From positions 1-11,995 of the forward strand of contig CAMZKI010000052.1 in NCBI GenBank assembly GCA_947311125.1: DNA of 11,995 nucleotides, given 5' to 3'. Below, piece by piece: positions 7,347 to 11,995 of this stretch (its first letter is position 1; each line of letters starts with the position of its first letter). The notes below the pieces were generated by a model. The model was not told the origin of the DNA. It ran no database searches and worked only from the letters and a program-made list of their open reading frames with translations. Source of the DNA: an uncultured Chlorobiota bacterium (GTDB lineage: Bacteria; Bacteroidota; Bacteroidia; Bacteroidales; JAADGE01). Position numbers and translations under genes: made by a program.

Positions 7347-7967
7347 ATGAAAGATATTTTTGAAAACGGAAAAAAACTTCCTCTTATAGATGAATTTTAC
7401 ACTATTCAAGGAGAAGGATATCACACCGGCAAAGCAGCATATTTTATCAGAATCGGCGGATGCGATATAGGCTGTAACTGGTGCGATACTAAAATTTCAT
7501 GGACTGCCGATATTCATACTTTAGCTGATACGGATGATATTATTGAAAAAGCATACCTTTCGGAAGCTAAATCTATAGTAGTTACCGGAGGCGAACCTTT
7601 AAGTTATAATCTTGACTATCTTTGTAAAAAAGCAAAAGAAGAGGAATTGCAAACTTTTATAGAAACTTCGGGTGCTTATCCTATGAGCGGAAAATGGGAT
7701 TGGATATGTCTTTCGCCTAAGAAACAAAAACCGCCTGCTGACGAAAATTATCTTACAGCCGATGAACTGAAAATTATTGTTTTTGATGATACCGATTTAC
7801 TTTGGGCTGAGGAATGTTCTGATAAAGTGTCAAAGAACTGCAAACTGTATCTTCAGCCGGAGTGGAGCAGGAGAGAGGATAATACTCCTAAGATAATTGA
7901 ATATGTTAAAAAAAATCCTAAATGGAATTTATCGGTTCAGCTTCATAAATATTTACGTATCCCGTAA
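7347..7967 (+). CDS. queE: 7-carboxy-7-deazaguanine synthase QueE (radical SAM)
   Basis: The 206-aa protein is QueE, which rearranges 6-carboxytetrahydropterin to 7-carboxy-7-deazaguanine in the pathway to preQ0, preQ1 and queuosine. Visible are the substrate/entry motif FYTIQGEG (17-24), the QueE-type cluster motif C39-x3-C43-x2-C46 (GGCDIGCNWCD) binding the 4Fe-4S/SAM centre, VTGGEP (79-84) as the SAM-binding GGE motif, LSPKK (122-126), and the C-terminal QLHKYLRIP. Length and ends are normal. The other queuosine genes (queC, queD, queF) are not in the window, so the gene stands alone here, divergent from the lipoprotein gene and convergent, 12 bp apart, with the secreted protein gene. Residues 163-172 (KNCKLYLQPE) also fit the family. 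Confidence 0.95.
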   Translation: MKDIFENGKKLPLIDEFYTIQGEGYHTGKAAYFIRIGGCDIGCNWCDTKISWTADIHTLADTDDIIEKAYLSEAKSIVVTGGEPLSYNLDYLCKKAKEEELQTFIETSGAYPMSGKWDWICLSPKKQKPPADENYLTADELKIIVFDDTDLLWAEECSDKVSKNCKLYLQPEWSRREDNTPKIIEYVKKNPKWNLSVQLHKYLRIP

Positions 7968-7981
7968 TGAGAATTTTTTTT
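7953..7981 (+). terminator. Weak terminator candidate at the 3' end of queE
   Basis: TTACG (7953-7957) and CGTAA (7963-7967, including the queE stop) form a 5-bp stem with a 5-nt loop, and a run of eight T follows at 7974-7981. The stem is short and separated from the T-run by 6 nt, so this is only a weak intrinsic terminator. The convergent gene ends inside the T-run. Confidence 0.3.
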
Positions 7982-9236
7982 ATGTTTTACGTTTTTTCTT
8001 TTTTGCTGCCGGAAAGAGTATATTATTTAAAATAAGTCTGTAGCCGGGGGAGTTTGGGTGCATATTTAAGTCTGTTTTCGGGTCGCCTACGAAATGGCGA
8101 TAATCTTCGGGGTCGTGTCCTCCGTAAAAAGTCCATGTGCCTTTCCCGAATTCTCCGTGTATGTAGCGTGCTTCATTTTTAGATTTCAGTTCTCCCATTA
8201 CCAAAACATTTGATTTTATAAGGTCTTCATTAAAAGCCGTAGTTTGCCCCATAAATCCCTTTATAATTTTAGTATGATTTTGACACAGCATTGTAGGGAC
8301 CGGGTCCCATTTTGCAGAAAAATCAAATAAGGTAAAAAAGTCATTTTCTTGGTTTACTTTTCGTGTCGTTGTTACGTCAATATCCGAAAACTCGTATTCC
8401 ATAGGATTTCTGCTGATTTTAAAATCTTTAAAAGCCAAAGTTTTTGAATATTCCAGTTTTTTTTGGCAATCGGGGTCTGCAGGGTCGCCGTCGAACATAG
8501 TTTCGCAGATGTCCGTATTTTCTGCCGAAAGGGCAATGTCGTAAGTGTCGGTTGCCGAGCACATTGCAAATAAAAAGCCTCCGGAAAATATGTATTCTTT
8601 TATGCGTTTTGCAACAAATAGTTTTAGTTTGGAAACTTTATTAAATCCTAATGCAGAGGCATCAGTTTCGGCTTTCTTTTTATTATCTCTGTACCACGTT
8701 GCATAACGATAGGCTCCGTAAAATTTACCGTATTGTCCCGTAAAATCTTCGTGATGAAGGTGCAGCCAGTCATATTTTGATAATTCTCCGTTTACTATTT
8801 CTTTGTCATAAATTCTTGTATAGGGAATTTCGGCATATGTTAAAACGAGGGTAACGGCATCGTCCCAGGGCTGTATTGTTTCCGGAGCGTAAACGGCAAT
8901 TTTCGGAGCTTTTTCAAGCTTCATTTTGTCCATATTTACTTCCGGACTTGCTATTTTATCATAAATTAAAGATATTTCCGCATTACTTATAACTTCGTAA
9001 CTTACGCCTCTTATTGTGCATTCATCGGTAATGTCTTTTGCGTAATCCATACTGAAACTTCCTCCTCTGTAGTTTAGTAACCAATTGATTTCAAGTCCGT
9101 TTTGTAAAACCCAATAGGCTATTCCGTATGCTTTGAGATGGTTTTTTTGGTTTTCATCCATAGGGATAAGAATTACGCTTGCGGAGGTAATTTTAAATAT
9201 AAAAGCAAAAATCAGAATAAAACCTGTTTTTTTCAT
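7980..9236 (-). CDS. Secreted protein of unknown function (family often labelled 'asparagine synthetase B')
   Basis: The 418-aa protein has a Sec signal peptide (MKKTGFILIFAFIFKITSAS, no lipobox) and a mature part from about Val21. I recognise the sequence pattern (LIPMDENQKNHLKAYGIAYWVL, LLNYRGGSF, WLHLHHEDFTGQYG, MLCQNHT, GGHDPEDYRHFVGDPKT) as a conserved Bacteroidota family that databases commonly call asparagine synthetase B. That name is not supported: there is no N-terminal catalytic Cys2, no glutaminase domain and no ATP-pyrophosphatase SGGxDS motif, and asparagine synthesis is cytosolic. FSGGFLFAMCSATD (217-230, Cys226) resembles the strand-nucleophile elbow of class I GATase/ThuA-like folds, and conserved-looking His161-His162 and His374-Asp375 could be functional. 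It ends in a basic KKKKRKT tail. It starts 21 bp after dnaB ends and is probably cotranscribed with it. Confidence 0.8.
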   Translation of the reverse strand: MKKTGFILIFAFIFKITSASVILIPMDENQKNHLKAYGIAYWVLQNGLEINWLLNYRGGSFSMDYAKDITDECTIRGVSYEVISNAEISLIYDKIASPEVNMDKMKLEKAPKIAVYAPETIQPWDDAVTLVLTYAEIPYTRIYDKEIVNGELSKYDWLHLHHEDFTGQYGKFYGAYRYATWYRDNKKKAETDASALGFNKVSKLKLFVAKRIKEYIFSGGFLFAMCSATDTYDIALSAENTDICETMFDGDPADPDCQKKLEYSKTLAFKDFKISRNPMEYEFSDIDVTTTRKVNQENDFFTLFDFSAKWDPVPTMLCQNHTKIIKGFMGQTTAFNEDLIKSNVLVMGELKSKNEARYIHGEFGKGTWTFYGGHDPEDYRHFVGDPKTDLNMHPNSPGYRLILNNILFPAAKKKKRKT

Positions 9237-9257
9237 TTTCTTAGTGTGAGTTTGGTA

Positions 9258-10799
9258 TTAAAACGGTTCGTCTTCATTATTATTATCAAAAGTAATATCA
9301 GGAAAAGAAATATCGGAGTTATCAAAAAAATCATCTTCGCTGTTGTTCATTTTTGATTCGAGGGTTGCAATGTTTCCCGTTAATTCGTCAAGCGGTTGAA
9401 TAAAGTTTTCGTCAGGTTCTTCAAAGCGTGCAAATTCTTCGCGGAAACGTAAATTAACATCGGTAACTGCTCCGTTTCTGTGTTTTGCTATAATAATTTG
9501 TGCTACACCTTTGGTAGGCATTTGATTCTCATCTTCGGTTATTCCCATTTTTTCGGGTCTGTGTATGAAAATAACAATATCGGCATCTTGTTCAATTGCA
9601 CCTGATTCTCTCAGGTCTGACAGTTGGGGTCTTTTGTTGCCGGAACGCATTTCTACCGAACGGTTTAACTGAGACAAGGCAATAATCGGAAGGTTAAGTT
9701 CTTTAGCTATTGCTTTAAGCCCGCGAGAAATCATACTTACCTCCTGCTCTCTGTTCCCTCGTGTTTCTGCAGTTCCGCTCATTAGTTGTAAGTAGTCAAT
9801 TACTACTAAATCAATATTTTCGCGTGTTTTTAATTTTCGGCATTTTGAACGCAGTTCGTTTAATCCGATTGCAGGTGTATCGTCAATAAAAATTCGTGCT
9901 TTTTCAAGGTTTTTAATTTTATATTCTAATTGTTGCCATTCGTGATTTTCGAGTTTTCCGCTTCTGAGTTTTTCGCTTCCGAGTTCTGTTTCGGCAGATA
10001 TAAGACGCATAACAAGTTGAACCGAAGACATCTCTAAAGAAAACAGGGCAATAGCTTTGTTGTGGTTTACTGCCATATTTCTAGCCATTGAAAGCACAAA
10101 AGCTGTTTTACCCATTGACGGACGGGCGGCAATGATGACTAAGTCAGAATTTTGCCATCCTGATGTTACTCGGTCAAGAGATGAGTAACCTGAGGGAACT
10201 CCGCTTAACCCGTCTTCGCGGTTTTTTGCTTCTTCTATTTGCTGAATAGCTTCGTTCATAACGGTGTCAATTTGAACAGCTTCTTTGTTTACTGAGCCCA
10301 GTGCTAAATCGAACATTTTTTGTTGTGAAAACTCAAGTATTTCCTGAACGTCTTCTCCGTCATTATATGAACGCGACTGGATTTCGGAGCTTATACGGAT
10401 AAGCTCTCTTTTTATAAATTTTTCGGCAATTATTTTTGCATGGTACTCAATATGGGCAGCTGTTCCTACACGAGAAGACAGGCTGACGACAAAAGCCGGT
10501 CCGCCTACTTCGTCTAAATCGCCGTTTTGTTTTAATTTTTCTATAATAGTATGATAATCAATCGGTTGGTGATTTTCTGACAGGTCTTTAATAGCTTTAA
10601 AAATCTTTTGATGCTCGGTTTTATAGAAACTTTCAGGCTTTAAAATATCCAGAACTGCAATATCTTTTCCGCGTTCAAGCATTAATGCGCCAAGAACGTC
10701 CATCTCAATATCCGTTGCTTGGGGAGGCAGTTTGCCGAGTTGTTCGTTTATTTCAAAAACAGGATTTTTTTTGTATGTTCTTGTTGCTTGTTTTGCCAT
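9258..10799 (-). CDS. dnaB: Replicative DNA helicase DnaB
   Basis: The 513-aa protein is the hexameric 5'-3' helicase that unwinds DNA at the replication fork. The N-terminal DnaB domain covers about 22-125 (KLPPQATDIEMDVLGALM). The RecA-like ATPase domain covers about 195-465, with Walker A ARPSMGKT (225-232), the SLEM glutamate Glu255, Walker B VVIDYLQLM (332-340), the sensor region ALSQLNRSVE (374-383) and the arginine-finger segment KHRNG (439-443). No intein interrupts these motifs. An acidic, Asn-rich tail (about 485-513) ends in EDEPF, reminiscent of the tip of single-strand binding proteins. It lies 83 bp after accA with two hairpins but no recognisable -7 box between, and 21 bp before the secreted-protein gene. 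Confidence 0.97.
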   Translation of the reverse strand: MAKQATRTYKKNPVFEINEQLGKLPPQATDIEMDVLGALMLERGKDIAVLDILKPESFYKTEHQKIFKAIKDLSENHQPIDYHTIIEKLKQNGDLDEVGGPAFVVSLSSRVGTAAHIEYHAKIIAEKFIKRELIRISSEIQSRSYNDGEDVQEILEFSQQKMFDLALGSVNKEAVQIDTVMNEAIQQIEEAKNREDGLSGVPSGYSSLDRVTSGWQNSDLVIIAARPSMGKTAFVLSMARNMAVNHNKAIALFSLEMSSVQLVMRLISAETELGSEKLRSGKLENHEWQQLEYKIKNLEKARIFIDDTPAIGLNELRSKCRKLKTRENIDLVVIDYLQLMSGTAETRGNREQEVSMISRGLKAIAKELNLPIIALSQLNRSVEMRSGNKRPQLSDLRESGAIEQDADIVIFIHRPEKMGITEDENQMPTKGVAQIIIAKHRNGAVTDVNLRFREEFARFEEPDENFIQPLDELTGNIATLESKMNNSEDDFFDNSDISFPDITFDNNNEDEPF

Positions 10800-10810
10800 T
10801 TTAGTTATTC

Positions 10811-10851
10811 GTCTTTTAAGACAGACAGAGACAGTTTTTTAGACTGTCTCT
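10811..10851. promoter_or_regulatory. Two adjacent hairpins between accA and dnaB (terminator or attenuator)
   Basis: AGAGACAGT (10827-10835) pairs perfectly with ACTGTCTCT (10843-10851) around a 7-nt loop. Next to it, GTCTT/AAGAC (10811-10822) forms a small palindrome with a TT centre. On the minus strand the larger hairpin comes first after the accA stop (10883), and no U-tract follows it, so it is not a textbook terminator. Its position in the 83-bp spacer suggests partial termination, transcript processing or attenuation between accA and dnaB. The hairpins are seen directly; the role is inferred. Confidence 0.5.
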
Positions 10852-10882
10852 TATATCTGATTGATAATATTTACGTTAATAG

Positions 10883-11836
10883 TTATTCATTATAGACACC
10901 TATGTTGATATATTTTTGTTCACGTTTTTTTATTCTTTCGAGAGCATCTGTTTTTTCAAGTTCTGCAACTTCTTTAATTATTGTTGATTTTACTCTTTTA
11001 TAAATTTCTTCTCTGTTTACGTGAGCCCCCCCGAGAGGTTCTTTTATTATTCCGTCTATTAAACCGTTGGCAAGCATATCTTCTGCAGTAAGTTTCAGTG
11101 CATCGGCAGCTTTTTCTTTGTGTTCCCAACTTCTCCAAAGAATTGAAGAACATGACTCCGGTGATATTACCGAATACCAAGTATTTTCAAGCATTAAAAC
11201 TTTGTCTCCCACACCTATTCCTATAGCTCCGCCGGATGCTCCTTCTCCTATTATTATGCATACAACGGGAACTTTTAATCGAAACATTTCATATATATTT
11301 CTTGCTATTGCTTCACCTTGTCCTCTTTCTTCTGCTTCCAGTCCGGGATATGCTCCGGGTGTATCTATCAAAGTTACAACGGGTTTGTTGAATTTTTCGG
11401 CAAGTTTCATAAGCCTTAAAGCTTTGCGATAACCTTCGGGATTTGCCATACCGAAATTTCTGTATTGTCGGCTTTTGGTGTCGTATCCTTTTTGTTGTCC
11501 TATGAACATATATGTTTTTCCGTCAACATTTCCGAAACCGCCCACCATTGCTTTATCGTCTTTTACGCCTCTGTCGCCGTGAAGTTCGATAAAATCTCCG
11601 CCTGTTAAATATTTAATATAATCCAGGGTATAAGGCCGTTCCGGGTGACGTGAAACTTGCACTCTTTGCCAGGGAGTAAGATTTGAGTAAATTTCTTTTC
11701 TGGTTTTATCAATTTTGCTTTTCAGGTCTTTGATGGTTTTGCTGACATCAACACCGGATTCTTCGCCTATTTCAATTGCTTTATCCAATTGTTCCTGTAA
11801 TTTTCCTATCGGTTCTTCAAAGTCAAGTAAAATCAT
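10883..11836 (-). CDS. accA: Acetyl-CoA carboxylase carboxyltransferase subunit alpha
   Basis: The 317-aa protein is the alpha subunit of the carboxyltransferase, which with AccD moves the carboxyl group from biotin-BCCP to acetyl-CoA to make malonyl-CoA for fatty acid synthesis in the cytosol. The N-terminal coiled part (LDFEEPIGKLQEQLDKAIEI) is typical, followed by the crotonase-fold core: SRHPERPYTLDYI (62-74), GDRGVKDDKAMVGG (87-100), NFGMANPEGYRKALRLM (127-143), TLIDTPGAYPG (155-165) and the oxyanion-hole glycine motif GEGASGGA (197-204). The length fits the Bacteroidota form. The gene is complete and intact. Its promoter region and first 69 coding bases are repeated in inverted orientation immediately upstream, to the window end. 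A TAAATTTA just downstream of the repeat spacer on the minus strand is a one-mismatch -7 box. Confidence 0.96.
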   Translation of the reverse strand: MILLDFEEPIGKLQEQLDKAIEIGEESGVDVSKTIKDLKSKIDKTRKEIYSNLTPWQRVQVSRHPERPYTLDYIKYLTGGDFIELHGDRGVKDDKAMVGGFGNVDGKTYMFIGQQKGYDTKSRQYRNFGMANPEGYRKALRLMKLAEKFNKPVVTLIDTPGAYPGLEAEERGQGEAIARNIYEMFRLKVPVVCIIIGEGASGGAIGIGVGDKVLMLENTWYSVISPESCSSILWRSWEHKEKAADALKLTAEDMLANGLIDGIIKEPLGGAHVNREEIYKRVKSTIIKEVAELEKTDALERIKKREQKYINIGVYNE

Positions 11837-11875
11837 TTATCTTTGTTTTTTAATTAGAGTTTGTAAATTTATAAA
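11768..11875. repeat. Left arm of a perfect 108-bp (or longer) inverted repeat
   Basis: This stretch, which contains the first 69 bp of accA and its upstream region to base 11875, is the exact reverse complement of 11888-11995. I compared the two arms base by base and found no mismatch. Every position p pairs with 23763 minus p. The arm is limited only by the window end, so the real repeat may be longer. Confidence 0.98.
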
Positions 11876-11887
11876 TTTTAATTGAAG
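11876..11887. repeat. 12-nt spacer at the centre of the inverted repeat
   Basis: TTTTAATTGAAG is itself nearly palindromic: four of its six base pairs match across the centre (11881/11882), and only 11876/11887 (T-G) and 11879/11884 (T-G) do not. Such a short, imperfect palindrome is the kind of site at which a single strand can fold back and self-prime. Confidence 0.9.
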
Positions 11888-11995
11888 TTTATAAATTTAC
11901 AAACTCTAATTAAAAAACAAAGATAAATGATTTTACTTGACTTTGAAGAACCGATAGGAAAATTACAGGAACAATTGGATAAAGCAATTGAAATA
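11888..11995. repeat. Right arm of the perfect inverted repeat, cut by the window end
   Basis: Exact reverse complement of 11768-11875, including noncoding leader and coding sequence alike. Identity over noncoding AT-rich DNA argues for a very recent event or an assembly/library artefact rather than an old gene duplication. Confidence 0.98.
11927..11995 (+). CDS. accA: Second, inverted copy of the accA 5' end (23 codons, cut by the window end)
   Basis: ATG at 11927 begins a frame reading MILLDFEEPIGKLQEQLDKA followed by IEI, identical in DNA and protein to the first 23 codons of the accA gene on the other strand. It runs off the window. If the inverted repeat is an artefact, this is not a real second gene; if real, two divergent accA copies would share one central promoter region. 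It should not be counted as an independent gene without evidence from reads. Confidence 0.5.
   Translation, partial: MILLDFEEPIGKLQEQLDKAIEI

Noticed and set aside
7980..9236. Asparagine synthetase B function
   Set aside because: No catalytic Cys2, no SGGxDS loop, and a signal peptide directs it out of the cytoplasm.
11067..11432. Antisense open frame of 121 codons inside accA
   Set aside because: Ser/Ala/Pro-rich mirror of the conserved accA core.
11837..11926. Inverted repeat ends of a transposon or IS element
   Set aside because: The arms run into accA coding sequence on both sides, enclose only 12 bp, and no transposase or target-site duplication is present.

Overview
The window reads as a chromosomal segment of an AT-rich member of the Bacteroidota, probably Bacteroidales-like. 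Support comes from the protein families present (GWxTD-domain lipoprotein, DUF4369-type N-terminus plus thioredoxin lipoprotein, the secreted Bacteroidota family usually labelled 'asparagine synthetase B'), from Bacteroidota-style -7 boxes (TAnnTTTG) upstream of two genes, and from the general lack of Shine-Dalgarno sequences. I see no phage, transposon, CRISPR, tRNA or rRNA signal, and no gene-free stretch above about 160 bases. Most of the window is ordinary housekeeping and envelope content.

Layout. Bases 2-1979 (+) hold the 3' part of a GWxTD lipoprotein gene, cut by the window start, and a tRNA-modifying methyltransferase (MnmD-like). A heptamer repeat array separates this from a convergent gene for a small secreted thioredoxin (2021-2518, -). 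A divergent TPR protein (2607-3893, +) and a large membrane-bound iron-sulfur oxidoreductase (3993-6101, +) follow. A good bidirectional hairpin then faces a convergent thioredoxin-fold lipoprotein (6148-7257, -). Next comes queE (7347-7967, +), convergent with a minus-strand cluster read from right to left: accA (fatty acid synthesis), dnaB (replicative helicase) and a secreted protein of unknown function (7980-9236).

How the genes relate. They do not form one pathway. MnmD and QueE both serve wobble-base modification of tRNA (mnm5s2U and queuosine). The two thioredoxin-fold proteins are exported or lipid-anchored. The 702-aa protein is the kind that passes electrons between a soluble flavoprotein (ETF-like) or another donor and the quinone pool.

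Most notable points. (1) The right-hand end is a perfect inverted repeat of at least 108 bp around a 12-nt spacer: the accA promoter and first 23 codons reappear on the opposite strand up to the last base. This is most simply a fold-back chimera or contig-end artefact, but could be a real inverted duplication or a hairpin end. (2) The first CCG domain of the 702-aa oxidoreductase has Ser or Asp at all five canonical cysteine positions, while the second CCG domain is intact. (3) The thioredoxin lipoprotein at 6148-7257 has WSGYC instead of WCxxC. (4) The 7980-9236 protein has none of the hallmarks of asparagine synthetase and looks like an uncharacterised exported family with a possible GATase-like nucleophile elbow.
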